From Thermoanaerobaculia bacterium (GTDB lineage Bacteria > Acidobacteriota > Thermoanaerobaculia > Multivoradales > Multivoraceae), in NCBI GenBank assembly GCA_022823665.1, contig JAJEHN010000012.1:1-64000 (forward strand): a stretch of 64,000 nt of DNA, read 5' to 3'. Below the pieces are notes generated by a model that saw only the letters and a program-made list of their open reading frames with translations, was not told the DNA's origin and made no database searches. Made by a program: the position numbers and the translations under genes. Positions within the stretch are counted from its first letter, which is position 1; each line of letters starts with the position of its first letter. This document shows, in pieces, positions 49,769 to 58,309 of the stretch.

Positions 49769-51298
49769 TTGAGACCGCGCACACCCGTCCTCGTCGGCAT
49801 AGCCCAGGTGCTTCAACGCGCCGACGATCCCGCCGAGGCCCGGGCGCCCATCGAGCTGATGGTCGAGGCCGCGGGCGACGCGCTCGAGGACGCCGGCGCC
49901 GGCGGCCTGCGCCGGCGGGTCGACTCGGTGCGCGCGATGAAGGGCGTCTGGGGCTACCGGAACCCGGCGCTCCAGGTAGCCGAGTCGCTCGATCTTCACG
50001 GCACGGAAACCGGGCTCTCCGTGGTCAGCGGCAACCAGGTCCAGGCGGTGTTCAACCAGAGCGCGCTCGACATCCAGAGCGGCCGGCGCGAGGCGATCGT
50101 CCTCTGCTCGGCGGAATGCGGCCGCACGATGGGCCGGGCGTCGAAGATGGGCCTGGAACTCGACTGGCTCGGCGACGACGATCCGCCGAAGCTCCCGGAC
50201 GCGAGCTACGGCGACACCCGCTGGACCCGGCACGAGATGGAGATGGAGCGCGGCATCCAGCAGGCGGTCCAGTACTACTCCCTGTTCGAGATCGCGCTGC
50301 GGCGCCGGAACGGCGAGACCGTCGAGGGGCACCGCGGCCGCATCGCCGAACTCTGGGCCGGCTTCAACCGGGTGGCGCAAGGCAACCCGAACGCCTGGAT
50401 CAGGAAGCCCCTGACCGCCGGAGACATCGGCGTGGTGTCGCCCGCCAACCGCGCAGTGACCTACCCCTACACGAAGCTGATGAACGCGAACATGCGGGTC
50501 GACATGGCGGCGGCGCTCGTCCTCTGCTCGCTCGAGACGGCAAGGGCGCTCGGCATTCCACCGTCGAAGATGGTCTTCCCCTTGAGCGGTACGGACGCCG
50601 TCGACCACTACTTCGTCTCGGAGCGCAACGACCTCCACTCGTCGCCAGCCATCCGGCTCGCCGGCCGGAGGGCCCTCGAACTCGCGGGGGTCGAGATCGC
50701 GGACCTCGACTTCATCGATCTCTACAGTTGCTTCCCCAGCGCCGTGCAGGTCGCGGCCCGGGAACTCGGCCTCGACCTCGAGCGCCCGCTCTCCGTCACC
50801 GGCGGCCTGACCTTCGGCGGCGGGCCGCTCAACAGCTACGTGATGCACTCGATCGCCCGCACCGCTGAACTGCTGCGCGACAGGGACGGCGGCCGCGCCC
50901 TGGTGACCGCCAACGGCGGCATGCTGACCAAGCACTCCTTCGGCGTCTACTCCACCGACGAGCCCTCCACGCCGTACCGCCACGAGGACCTCACCGCGGA
51001 AGTCCACGCGCTCCCGAAGCGCGAGGCCGCCGCCGACTACGCCGGCCCGGCGGAGATCGAGTCCTACACCGTCATGTTCGGCGGCGCCGCGAAGGCGACG
51101 AAGTCGTTCCGCTCGGTGTACGGGAACCGGACCGCCCCGACCGCCGAACCGTCCGTCGCCCACCTGGCCTGTCTGTTGCCTGACGGCCGGAGAACCTGGG
51201 CCAACGTCGACGACCCCGACACGCTGACCGCGATGTGCGAACAGGAGTTCTGCGGCCGACCCGTCCAGCTCGACGGCGGCGGCGCCGAGTGCCGATGA
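49769..51298 (+). CDS. Thiolase-like protein (acetyl-CoA acetyltransferase family) lacking the usual nucleophile
   Basis: A 509-residue thiolase-superfamily protein, about 100 residues longer than classical thiolases. The core is recognisable: VLVGIAQVLQRADDP, SVVSGNQVQAVFNQSALDIQ (the position where thiolases have GCASG), VEIADLDFIDLYSCFPSAVQ and VTANGGMLTKHSFGVYSTDE. Where Cys normally sits the sequence is Val85-Val86-Ser87-Gly88, so the acyl-accepting Cys appears absent, as I recall for a subgroup of thiolase-like proteins of unknown reaction. TTG 49769 is the only start fitting the fold. Overlaps the solute-binding protein gene by four bases (ATGA). Confidence 0.75.
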   Translation: MRPRTPVLVGIAQVLQRADDPAEARAPIELMVEAAGDALEDAGAGGLRRRVDSVRAMKGVWGYRNPALQVAESLDLHGTETGLSVVSGNQVQAVFNQSALDIQSGRREAIVLCSAECGRTMGRASKMGLELDWLGDDDPPKLPDASYGDTRWTRHEMEMERGIQQAVQYYSLFEIALRRRNGETVEGHRGRIAELWAGFNRVAQGNPNAWIRKPLTAGDIGVVSPANRAVTYPYTKLMNANMRVDMAAALVLCSLETARALGIPPSKMVFPLSGTDAVDHYFVSERNDLHSSPAIRLAGRRALELAGVEIADLDFIDLYSCFPSAVQVAARELGLDLERPLSVTGGLTFGGGPLNSYVMHSIARTAELLRDRDGGRALVTANGGMLTKHSFGVYSTDEPSTPYRHEDLTAEVHALPKREAAADYAGPAEIESYTVMFGGAAKATKSFRSVYGNRTAPTAEPSVAHLACLLPDGRRTWANVDDPDTLTAMCEQEFCGRPVQLDGGGAECR

Positions 51299-53031
51299 TC
51301 CTTCGCCTCGCCGCAGCCGGCCTCGCCGCCCTGCTGCTGACGGGCTGCCTCGGCCATCCCGCCGCGCCGGCCCGGAGCGCGATGTTCGACTACGACCCGG
51401 GCTCGGATCCGATCTCCAACCCGGATTCGCTGTTCGCGCCGTTCGACCCGGAGCGAGCCGATACCGAGGCCACGATCAACCGCTACTCGCTCGACCAGCC
51501 GACCTCGCTGAATCCCCTGTTCATCCGCGCCTGGACCGACGGCTTCCTCTACCGCCTGCTGTTCGACCCGATCGCGCACCGCGCCCCGGACCTCACCGCG
51601 GAGTGGAACCCGGCGATGGTGGACGAGGTCGAGGAGCTGGAGGGCGGCCTCGTCCACCGCATCAAGCTCCATGCCGGCATGCGCTGGCACGACGGCGCGC
51701 CGGTCACTTCCGAGGACGTCCGCTTCACCTGGGAGGCGATCGCCGACGACAACGTGCCGGCGGTCGATTACAAGTACAAGGTCGCCGAGATCGAGGACAT
51801 CCGGATCATCGACGACATCACCTTCGACGTCGTCCACCGCCAGGTCTCCGCGCTCCGCATCGACAACCTCTACTTCCCCATCGTTCCCGCCCACATCCTG
51901 AACAACCCGGAAGAACGCGCCGCCGATCCGACGCTGCGCACCAGCCCCTACTACAACCGCTACCTCCGGGAACTCGGCATCGGCAACGGGCCCTTCCGCT
52001 TCGTCGAGTGGATCCACGCCGACCGCGTTGTCGTCGAGCGCTGGGAGGACTACCACCACGACAAGCCGCCGATCCGACGCCAGGCGATCACGACCCACAG
52101 CGACCGCAACGCAGCCCTGCTCCAGTTCCGCAAGGGACAACTCGACGACATCTGGCTGACCGTCCAGCAGCACGGCAGCCAGACCAACGACGAGGAGTTC
52201 CACGCCGCCGGCGTCAAGGCCTGGGGGCCGCGCTGGATGCAGGCCTACATCGGCTGGCAGCAGGGCGGCAACAACCACTTCTTCGGCGATGTCCGCGTGC
52301 GGCGGGCAATGGCCCACGCTTACGACGCCGAGCGCGTGCTCCGGCAGGTGAGCTGGAACGTCTACACCCGCTCCAACGGCATGTTCCCGCCCAGCCACTG
52401 GAGCCACAATCCCGACGTCAAGCCGCTCGAGTACGACCTCGAGAAGGCGGCCGCGCTGCTCGACGAGGCCGGCTGGCTGACCAGCCCGGACGACGGCTGG
52501 CGCTACAAGGAGATCGACGGCGAGCAGGTCCGCTTCCACTTCATGATGAACCTGCCCCAGTCCTTCGTCGACGCCCGCCGCATGGTCGACATCTACCGCG
52601 ACGACCTGCGCCGCATCGGCGTCTCCTTCGACACCGAGATCCAGGAGAACGCGAGCCGATCGCCGCTCCTGATCCAGCACGAGATGATCGCCCACGTCGA
52701 CACCTACCAGGTCTTCGCCGACCCCGACATCTGGCGCAACTTCTTCCACAGCGAGGCGATCGACAACGGCCGCAACTACGACAGCTACAGCAACCCCAAG
52801 GTCGACGAACTGTTCGACCGCTCCCGCGTGGAACTCGACCCCGACCGCCGAGCCGAACTGCTGCGCGAACTGCAGGCCCACGTCCAGGCCGACCAGCCGG
52901 CCCTGTTCCTGTGGAACTACAGCACGACCTGGGGCTTCAGCAAGCGGATGCGCGGCGTCGAGCTGGGGCCGTCGGGGGTCACTGCCTTCGTCCCCGGTAC
53001 GCGGGCGTGGTGGGTCGAGAAGGAAGAGTAG
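51295..53031 (+). CDS. ABC transporter substrate-binding lipoprotein (SBP family 5)
   Basis: A 578-residue family-5 extracellular solute-binding protein, as used by oligopeptide, dipeptide and nickel importers. It begins with a lipoprotein signal (LRLAAAGLAALLLTGC, modified Cys near residue 18). Family blocks are TSLNPLFIRAWTDGFLYRLL, LHAGMRWHDGAPVTSEDVRF-TWEAIADDN and NPKVDELFDRSRVELDPDRR. No permease or ATPase genes lie nearby. ATG 51295 overlaps the thiolase-like stop (ATGA). With no transporter partner in the window it may use a system encoded elsewhere. Ligand unknown. Confidence 0.88.
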   Translation: MILRLAAAGLAALLLTGCLGHPAAPARSAMFDYDPGSDPISNPDSLFAPFDPERADTEATINRYSLDQPTSLNPLFIRAWTDGFLYRLLFDPIAHRAPDLTAEWNPAMVDEVEELEGGLVHRIKLHAGMRWHDGAPVTSEDVRFTWEAIADDNVPAVDYKYKVAEIEDIRIIDDITFDVVHRQVSALRIDNLYFPIVPAHILNNPEERAADPTLRTSPYYNRYLRELGIGNGPFRFVEWIHADRVVVERWEDYHHDKPPIRRQAITTHSDRNAALLQFRKGQLDDIWLTVQQHGSQTNDEEFHAAGVKAWGPRWMQAYIGWQQGGNNHFFGDVRVRRAMAHAYDAERVLRQVSWNVYTRSNGMFPPSHWSHNPDVKPLEYDLEKAAALLDEAGWLTSPDDGWRYKEIDGEQVRFHFMMNLPQSFVDARRMVDIYRDDLRRIGVSFDTEIQENASRSPLLIQHEMIAHVDTYQVFADPDIWRNFFHSEAIDNGRNYDSYSNPKVDELFDRSRVELDPDRRAELLRELQAHVQADQPALFLWNYSTTWGFSKRMRGVELGPSGVTAFVPGTRAWWVEKEE

Positions 53032-53065
53032 GATCCTCCCCCCAGGGCCGGGTTATACTCTCGGT

Positions 53066-53302
53066 ATGAAGACCGCAGTCTCGATCCCGGACGACATCTT
53101 CGCGCGGGCCGAGTTGCTCGCCCGACGCGACGGCCGATCGCGGAGCGAGGTGTACGCCGCCGCCCTCGACGAGTACGTTGCGCGCCACGCCGCCGACGAG
53201 GTCACCGAAACCATGAACCGTGTCCTCGATGAAGTCGGCAGCCAGGAGGATCCCTTCGTGACGGCTGCGGCGGAGGAGACACTTCGCCGGGTCGAGTGGT
53301 GA
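53066..53302 (+). CDS. Ribbon-helix-helix antitoxin
   Basis: A 78-residue protein with a CopG/RHH fold: N-terminal strand KTAVSIPDDIFARAELLARR then helices DGRSRSEVYAAALDEYVARH. The C-terminal tail (RVLDEVGSQEDPF) is the likely toxin-binding region. It is encoded just before a MazF-type toxin, the stop overlapping the toxin GTG start. The dimer would neutralise the toxin and repress the shared promoter. GGTATGAAG at the start lies 34 bases after the preceding stop, in the sequence GGGTTATACTCTCGGT (a TATACT -10-like box). Confidence 0.85.
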   Translation: MKTAVSIPDDIFARAELLARRDGRSRSEVYAAALDEYVARHAADEVTETMNRVLDEVGSQEDPFVTAAAEETLRRVEW

Positions 53303-53640
53303 TCGCGCAAGGCGACGTCTGCTGGGCTGAACTTCGCCCTCCGATCGGATCGGAACCCGGGTATCGGCGACCCGTCGTGGTCGTGCAGGGTGAAGCCCTG
53401 AACCGAAGCCGCCTGAAGACTGCCCTCTGTGTGCCCTTGACCCGGAATCTCCGCTGGGCGGACGCGCCCGGAAACGTGCTGCTCAAAGCGCGAACCACGA
53501 AGCTTCCGGAGGACTCGGTGGCCAACGTCTCACAGCTCCTCGCCCTTGACCGGGGGAGGCTCGAAAAGGCCGTGTCGCGGCTTTCCCGAGCGAAGATCGA
53601 CCTTCTTCTTTCGGGCATCGATGTCGTCCTCGGGCGATAG
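53299..53640 (+). CDS. MazF/PemK-type endoribonuclease toxin
   Basis: A 113-residue toxin with the MazF/PemK fold: GDVCWAELRPPIGSEPGYRR (nucleotide-binding Glu and Gly-Ser loop), PVVVVQGEALNRSRLKTALC and CVPLTRNLRWADAPGNVLL. The conserved Arg-Arg-Pro and the Thr-Cys(Val)-Pro-Leu-Thr region are as in active mRNA interferases. GTG 53299 overlaps the antitoxin stop (GTGA). An adjacent GTG at 53296 is an alternative. The partner is a ribbon-helix-helix protein, not an AbrB-type MazE. Confidence 0.88.
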   Translation: MIAQGDVCWAELRPPIGSEPGYRRPVVVVQGEALNRSRLKTALCVPLTRNLRWADAPGNVLLKARTTKLPEDSVANVSQLLALDRGRLEKAVSRLSRAKIDLLLSGIDVVLGR

Positions 53641-53695
53641 CGCCCCCCCGTTCAACACCCCGGAATCGCTGCCGAGCCCAAGGAGAACCGCGACG

Positions 53696-53977
53696 ATGCT
53701 GTTGCTGGTCCGAAACCGCGTGAAGGACATCGAACATTGGAAGAATGTCTTCGACGAGCAGGAACTCGCCGGCCTGTCCGCCGGCCTGTCCGTGAAGGCC
53801 GTCTGGCGCTCGGCCGACAGGGAGGACGAGGTCTTCTTCATCCTCGGCGTCGAGGACCGGAAGCGGGCCGAGGCCTACATGGCGACGCCCGAGGCGGCCG
53901 CGGTCGGCGAAGAGGCCGGCGCGCTCGAAGGCGAGTTCTGGTTCCTTGAAGAGTTCCCGGCGCCTGAAGCCGACTGA
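53696..53977 (+). CDS. Small cytosolic protein, dimeric alpha/beta-barrel-like, unknown function
   Basis: A 93-residue protein with pattern beta-alpha-beta-beta-alpha-beta: LLLVRNRVKDIEHWKNVFDE, VKAVWRSADREDEVFFILGV and EDRKRAEAYMATPEAAAVGE. This suggests a ferredoxin-like dimeric barrel related to stress-response or monooxygenase-like ABM domains, but with no recognised catalytic residues. AAGGAGAA lies 8 bases before ATG 53696. It is convergent with the acyl-CoA synthetase gene (17 bases apart). Confidence 0.65.
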   Translation: MLLLVRNRVKDIEHWKNVFDEQELAGLSAGLSVKAVWRSADREDEVFFILGVEDRKRAEAYMATPEAAAVGEEAGALEGEFWFLEEFPAPEAD

Positions 53978-53994
53978 GCCGGAGACCCTACGAC

Positions 53995-55533
53995 TCAGTT
54001 GAACTGTTCGCGCAGCAGGCGCTTCAGGATCTTCCCGGACGGGTTGCGCGGCAACTGGTCGATGAAGTGGACGGCGACCGGCTGCTTGAAACGAGCCAGC
54101 TTGTCCTGGCAGAACTCGAGGATCTCCTCGCCTTCCAGGCTCTCGTCGGAGCGGACGACGATCGCGACCGGTGACTCGCCCCACTTCTCGCTCTCGCGGC
54201 CGATGACGCCGACTTCGAGCACCTTGGGGTGGCGGCCGATGACCTCTTCGAGCTCCGCGGGATAGACGTTCTCGCCGCCGGAGATGATCATGTCCTTCAG
54301 CCGGTCCTGGATGTAGACGAAGCCGTCCTCGTCCATCACCGCTCCGTCGCCGGTGTAGAACCAGCCGTCCACGAGACTCTCCGCGGTGGCCTCGGGCCGG
54401 TTCCAGTACTCCTTCATCAGGTGGCGGCCGGCGACCAGGACCTCGCCGGCCTCGCCGGGAGCGCAGTCGTTGCCGTCGCCATCGACGACGCGCACGGAGG
54501 TGTGGAAGAAGGCCTTGCCGGTCGAGCCGGCCTTGCGGATGGCGTCCTCGGGCGAGATGAGGCAGGCCGGGCCGCAGGTCTCGGTCAGACCGTAGACCTG
54601 GTGGATCTCGATCCCCAGCTTGTCGTAGGCCTCGATCAGGTTGACCGGCACCGGCGCCGCGCCGCTCATGCACCAGCGGAGTCGCTCGTGCTTGCAGCGC
54701 TCGGGATCGTAGACCTGGAGCATGAAGTTGAGCATCGCGGGCACCTTCAGCATCACGTCGATCTTCTCTTCGTCGATCAACTGCCAGGTACGCACCGGGT
54801 CGAAGGCGCGCAGCACGACGCTGGTGCTGCCGCGGTGGACGTTGCCCGTGGCCGGGGTCAGGGCGCCAACGTGAAACAGGGGCAACGAGACGAGGTAGCG
54901 GTCGCCGTAGCGGGTGTCGGCGCTGGCCATGATCGTCAGGCCCGCCCACAGCGCGGACGCGTGGGTGTGAACGGCGCCTTTGGGCAGCCCGGTCGTCCCC
55001 GAGGTGTACATGATGTAGAGAAGGTCGTCGTCCACGGCACCGATCTCGGGCTCCGCGTCGCTCGCCGCCGACGCCGCGTCGAGGTACGAAAGGCAGCCGT
55101 CCGGCCGCTGTTCGTCCGGGCCGACGTGGACCCACCGCGTGACGTTCGTACCGTTCTCGCCGCCGCCGCGCGCGATCAGGTCCAGCACCTGGGCCTGGAA
55201 CTCGTCGCCGAAGACGAGCGTCTCGGCGCCAGCGTCGCGGATGATGAAGGAGAGTTCCTCGGGCGTCAGCCGCCAGTTCAGCGGCACGCAGACGGCGCCG
55301 ATCTTGGCGATCGCGAAGAAGGTCTCCATGTACTCCACGCTGTTCATCAGCAGCAGCGCCACGCGGTCGCCCTTGCCGACGCCGAGTTCCCGGAGCGCGT
55401 TGGCGGTCCGGTTCGAGCGCAGGTTCCACTCGGCGAACGTGAAGCGACGCTCCGTCTCGACATCGACGAAGCCCTCCATGTCCGGCGACACAGAGGCGCG
55501 CTTGGTCAGGATGAGTCCGACGTTGTCTCGCAT
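53995..55533 (-). CDS. Acyl-CoA synthetase (AMP-forming)
   Basis: A 512-residue ANL-superfamily ligase. Motifs: P-loop LYIMYTSGTTGLPKGAVHTH, YGLTETCGPACL, hinge GWFYTGDGAVMDEDGFVYI and QDRLKDMIISGGENVYPAEL, and the catalytic-Lys tail LPRNPSGKILKRLL. The shorter length and the GENVYPAELEEVIGRHPKV block fit medium/long-chain fatty-acyl-CoA or benzoate/propionate-like ligases. It activates fatty acids for beta-oxidation. GAGGAGAAGG lies upstream of ATG 55533. It is convergent with the small protein gene at 53696 and 54 bases downstream of the GNAT gene on the same strand. Confidence 0.92.
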   Translation of the reverse strand: MRDNVGLILTKRASVSPDMEGFVDVETERRFTFAEWNLRSNRTANALRELGVGKGDRVALLLMNSVEYMETFFAIAKIGAVCVPLNWRLTPEELSFIIRDAGAETLVFGDEFQAQVLDLIARGGGENGTNVTRWVHVGPDEQRPDGCLSYLDAASAASDAEPEIGAVDDDLLYIMYTSGTTGLPKGAVHTHASALWAGLTIMASADTRYGDRYLVSLPLFHVGALTPATGNVHRGSTSVVLRAFDPVRTWQLIDEEKIDVMLKVPAMLNFMLQVYDPERCKHERLRWCMSGAAPVPVNLIEAYDKLGIEIHQVYGLTETCGPACLISPEDAIRKAGSTGKAFFHTSVRVVDGDGNDCAPGEAGEVLVAGRHLMKEYWNRPEATAESLVDGWFYTGDGAVMDEDGFVYIQDRLKDMIISGGENVYPAELEEVIGRHPKVLEVGVIGRESEKWGESPVAIVVRSDESLEGEEILEFCQDKLARFKQPVAVHFIDQLPRNPSGKILKRLLREQFN

Positions 55534-55586
55534 GGCTTCCTTCTCCTCGGGCGTTCAGCGATCCGCCGGATCGTAGCGCGACCGCT

Positions 55587-56225
55587 CTAGTCGCCGGCGG
55601 CCACTGCCTCGTCGAGACCGTAGCCTTCCAGCGTCCCGTGCAGGGCGACGATGTCGAGCCCCATGACGAGCAGGTCGTGCTTCTCGCCGGAGAGGTCGCG
55701 GACGTGGTTCCGCATCAGCCCCTCGGGGCGGAAGCCAAGTCCCTCGAAGGCCGCGACGGCGCCCTTCTGGTCCGGCGTCATCCGCGCCACCACCTTCTCG
55801 ATGCCGGCCGCGACAGCCGCCTGGAACGCCTGCTCGACGAGCAGCCGGCCGAGGCCCTTGGCGCGCGCCGAGTCGGAGATCACGACCCGGATCTCGGCGA
55901 CGTGGGAGGACCACTGCAACTGGCTGCGGTCGATCGAGGCGTAGCCGATCAGCTCGGCGTCCGCCAGGGCGAGCAATGTCGTCATCTGGCCCGACTCGAT
56001 CTCGCCAATCCACTGGTCGACAACTTCGGCCTCGCGGATGTCGCGGCGCAGGAACAGGAGGTCGTGGTCCGGAAGACCGTCGGCGAAGGCGAGGACGGCC
56101 GAGCGATCGTCCGCGTCCATCGGCCGTACCGTCAGTTCACGCGCGTTCAGCCGGCGCGCCACCCGGTCGGCGGGCGCTATCGACAGCGGGCTGTTCTCCG
56201 CTACCCGGTTCTTCTCGTCTGCCAT
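55587..56225 (-). CDS. GNAT-family N-acetyltransferase in the PHA operon
   Basis: A 212-residue protein with a GNAT core: LTVRPMDADDRSAVLAFADG, ALADAELIGYASIDRSQLQW, and motif A VAEIRVVISDSARAKGLGRLL with the ARAKGLG acetyl-CoA loop, followed by the motif B GAVAAFEGLGFRPEGLMRNH. The acceptor is unknown. It begins 15 bases after phaC on the same strand, so it is probably part of that operon. Confidence 0.82.
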   Translation of the reverse strand: MADEKNRVAENSPLSIAPADRVARRLNARELTVRPMDADDRSAVLAFADGLPDHDLLFLRRDIREAEVVDQWIGEIESGQMTTLLALADAELIGYASIDRSQLQWSSHVAEIRVVISDSARAKGLGRLLVEQAFQAAVAAGIEKVVARMTPDQKGAVAAFEGLGFRPEGLMRNHVRDLSGEKHDLLVMGLDIVALHGTLEGYGLDEAVAAGD

Positions 56226-56240
56226 ATCCCGTCCTTCCCC

Positions 56241-57368
56241 TCAGACCGAGCGCTCGGCCAGCCACCCCTCGAGGCGCGGCCACAGGCGGCGCACCGCGTT
56301 GCCCCCGGCCACCAGGCTGACGTGGCCGCCCTTCAGCATGAGCTCCTGCCTGTCTTCGGAACCGACCATTCCAACCAGGTCGCGGGCCGCCTCGTACGGC
56401 ACGATGTGGTCGTGCTCCGCGACGACGTGGATGAAGGGGACCTTGATGTTCGACAGGTCGACGAGCCGGCCGCCGAGCCGGAACTCGCCCTTCATCAGCA
56501 GGTTCTGCTGCTGGAGCTCCTTCGTCGTCTGGCGAAAGCACTCGCCCGGGAACGGGATCTGGTCGGCGGCCCAGCGCTGGAGGCGGCGGTACGAGGTCAC
56601 GAACTCGTCGTTCCACAGGTTGTCCCAGAGCCGCACCCGGCCCGCGACCTGTGACGCCGGCCGCAGGGCGTTGAAGGAGGCGTAGAGCATCTGCGGCGGG
56701 ACGTTGCCCAGCCGGTCGACGATCCGGTCGACGTCGAAGTGGGCGGGGTCCGTCCAGGTCCTGAACAGCCCCATGCCGTCGTAGTTGACCGGCGTCGTGA
56801 AGCAGGCCAGGTTGCGCAGCCGCCCGCCCGACGAAACGTCGGGATGAAGCGCCGCGTAGAGCGCGCCCAGGAGCCCGCCCATGCAGTAGGCGACGATCGA
56901 AACGTCGGGCTCGCCGCTCCGTTCGTGGACGACCTCCACGCACTCGGGAATGAAGTCGAGCACGTAGTCCTCCAGCCGCAGGCGGCTGTCCTCCGGCCGG
57001 GGCGTGCCCCAGTCGATCATGTAGACGTCGAAGCCGCGGTCGAGCAGGAACTCGATCAGGCTGTGGCCCGGCGCCAGATCGAGGATGTAGGGCTTGCTGA
57101 TCAGGGACATGACCAGCAGGATCGGCGTCCGGTACACCTCGTCCACCCGCGCCCGGTAGTGGTACAGGCGGAGCGTGCCCCGGCTGTGGACCGTGTCCTT
57201 CGGCGTCAGGCCAACGCCCGGGTCGCCCGTGGAGATGTACTCCAGGCCCTTGACGCTCCGCCGGAACGTGCGCTCCATTTCGCGCCGCACGCTCTGCGCG
57301 ACCCCGGCGGTCGCGTCCAGCACGGGCGTCGCGCTGCGGGCCGCGGGGCCGGCGGGCGGCGTCGTCAT
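56241..57368 (-). CDS. phaC: Polyhydroxyalkanoate synthase, class III-type catalytic subunit
   Basis: A 375-residue PHA synthase, the size of class III/IV PhaC (about 355-370) rather than class I (about 590). The alpha/beta-hydrolase motif is SIVAYCMGGLLGAL with nucleophile Cys162 (lipase box with Cys), catalytic Asp320 in VVAEHDHIVPY and general-base His349 in KGGHVSLVAG. It polymerises (R)-3-hydroxyacyl-CoA into storage granules, with PhaE as obligatory partner. ATG 57368 overlaps the phaE-like stop by four bases (ATGA). Confidence 0.93.
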   Translation of the reverse strand: MTTPPAGPAARSATPVLDATAGVAQSVRREMERTFRRSVKGLEYISTGDPGVGLTPKDTVHSRGTLRLYHYRARVDEVYRTPILLVMSLISKPYILDLAPGHSLIEFLLDRGFDVYMIDWGTPRPEDSRLRLEDYVLDFIPECVEVVHERSGEPDVSIVAYCMGGLLGALYAALHPDVSSGGRLRNLACFTTPVNYDGMGLFRTWTDPAHFDVDRIVDRLGNVPPQMLYASFNALRPASQVAGRVRLWDNLWNDEFVTSYRRLQRWAADQIPFPGECFRQTTKELQQQNLLMKGEFRLGGRLVDLSNIKVPFIHVVAEHDHIVPYEAARDLVGMVGSEDRQELMLKGGHVSLVAGGNAVRRLWPRLEGWLAERSV

Positions 57369-57754
57369 TCGGCCTTCTGCTCGGACGGCGGACGGCGGGT
57401 ACGAGCCGGTCGCGGCGCCGGACTCGCGTCCCCCTTCCTGCCGATGGCCTGGGCGAGCAGCCCCTCGATGCGCAGAAGCCTCTCCTCGACCGCGGTCAGG
57501 CGCTCCGCCAGTTCGCTGAGGTCGTTCCGCGTCGGGAGGTTCACCGCCTGGAAGTAGCGCTGCGCGCCCTCGTTCATCGTCTGCTGGAACATGGTCATCG
57601 CCTCGATCCAGCCGCCCGAGGCGCGGGCGAACTGCTCCGTGCCCATCATGTCGTTGAACACCTTGTTCATCTGGTGTTCGGACTGGGTGACCCACTCGCG
57701 CCAGGCGGCGAAGGGGTCGGCAGGCGGCTGCGGGGGCGGGCGATCGTCGGCCAT
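57365..57754 (-). CDS. PhaE-like PHA synthase subunit
   Basis: A 129-residue protein: an N-terminal proline-rich stretch, a helical middle (AAWREWVTQSEHQMNKVFND, WIEAMTMFQQTMNEGAQRYF) and a coiled-coil-like end beginning LPTRNDLSELAERLTAVEER. That Leu-Pro-Thr-Arg followed by a heptad helix is typical of the C-terminus of class III PhaE and of phasin-like proteins. True PhaE is usually longer (about 350 residues), so this is a short form or a phasin-related partner. Its stop overlaps the start of phaC. Confidence 0.72.
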   Translation of the reverse strand: MADDRPPPQPPADPFAAWREWVTQSEHQMNKVFNDMMGTEQFARASGGWIEAMTMFQQTMNEGAQRYFQAVNLPTRNDLSELAERLTAVEERLLRIEGLLAQAIGRKGDASPAPRPARTRRPPSEQKAE

Positions 57755-57763
57755 CGGACTAGC

Positions 57764-58099
57764 CTACGCCGACTCCTCCGCCTGCGCGGTGAGCGAGTCG
57801 AGGTAGCTGTTCGCCAGGCCGAAGCTCGCGTCGACCGCGGAACGATAGGAACTGCGGCCGTCCTGGAACAACCGGACCCACTCCTGGACCAGGCTCTTGG
57901 CCTCGGCCGGAAGCCGCTCGGAGTTCTCGGTCCACTTCGTGATCGCCTCTTCGCGGCGCTCCTGCATGGAAGCCACCATGTCGAAGCTGGTGTCGAACAC
58001 GCGCTTCTGGAAGTCGAGCACCTGCCGGTTGGCATCGATCATCGGGCCGCGCCAGGCCTGGCTCGGGCTCTTCGTCGCCGTGGTTGTGCTGGTCGTCAT
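57764..58099 (-). CDS. Phasin-like granule-associated protein
   Basis: A 111-residue, mostly helical, amphipathic protein without a signal peptide: VLDFQKRVFDTSFDMVASMQ-ERREEA, LPAEAKSLVQEWVRLFQDG and SYRSAVDASFGLANSYLDSL. This is the character of phasins, which coat PHA granules. It is the promoter-proximal gene of the phaE-phaC operon, begins after a GGAG box (ATG 58099) and faces phaR across a 210-base control region. The long upstream frame to 60082 is antisense to three plus-strand genes and was rejected. Confidence 0.78.
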   Translation of the reverse strand: MTTSTTTATKSPSQAWRGPMIDANRQVLDFQKRVFDTSFDMVASMQERREEAITKWTENSERLPAEAKSLVQEWVRLFQDGRSSYRSAVDASFGLANSYLDSLTAQAEESA

Positions 58100-58216
58100 C
58101 TGAGGTCTCCTGAGTGGTACGATCCGTTGCCCGGATGGCCCACATGGTCTTGGCTTACAAGCCTGTTTCGACGGTTGCAACGATGACGGTCGCTTCATTC
58201 GACGGCGCCCGTCTTG

Positions 58217-58252
58217 TGCAATGCAGCAAGAATGCTGCACAATATGCTGCAC
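58217..58252. promoter_or_regulatory. TGC-rich inverted and direct repeats, putative PhaR operator
   Basis: TGCAGCA (58222-58228) and TGCTGCA (58233-58239) form a perfect inverted repeat with a four-base gap, and TGCTGCAC is repeated at 58233 and 58245 with a 12-base period. The array lies between the divergent phasin and phaR genes. PhaR regulators in other bacteria are reported to bind TGC-rich repeats upstream of phasin and phaR genes, so this is the natural autorepression/phasin operator. Confidence 0.6.
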
Positions 58253-58309
58253 CGTGTCAACCCCCCTCCGCATGACCGAATCCTCGCGGCTTGACCAGGC
58301 GCCCGTGAC

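Noticed and set aside
47591..51163. 1190-residue minus-strand frame suggesting a receptor extension into the thiolase gene
   Set aside because: Only the part from about 49060 down is receptor; the upstream portion is antisense to the thiolase gene. The real N-terminus is in another frame, starting at 49575.
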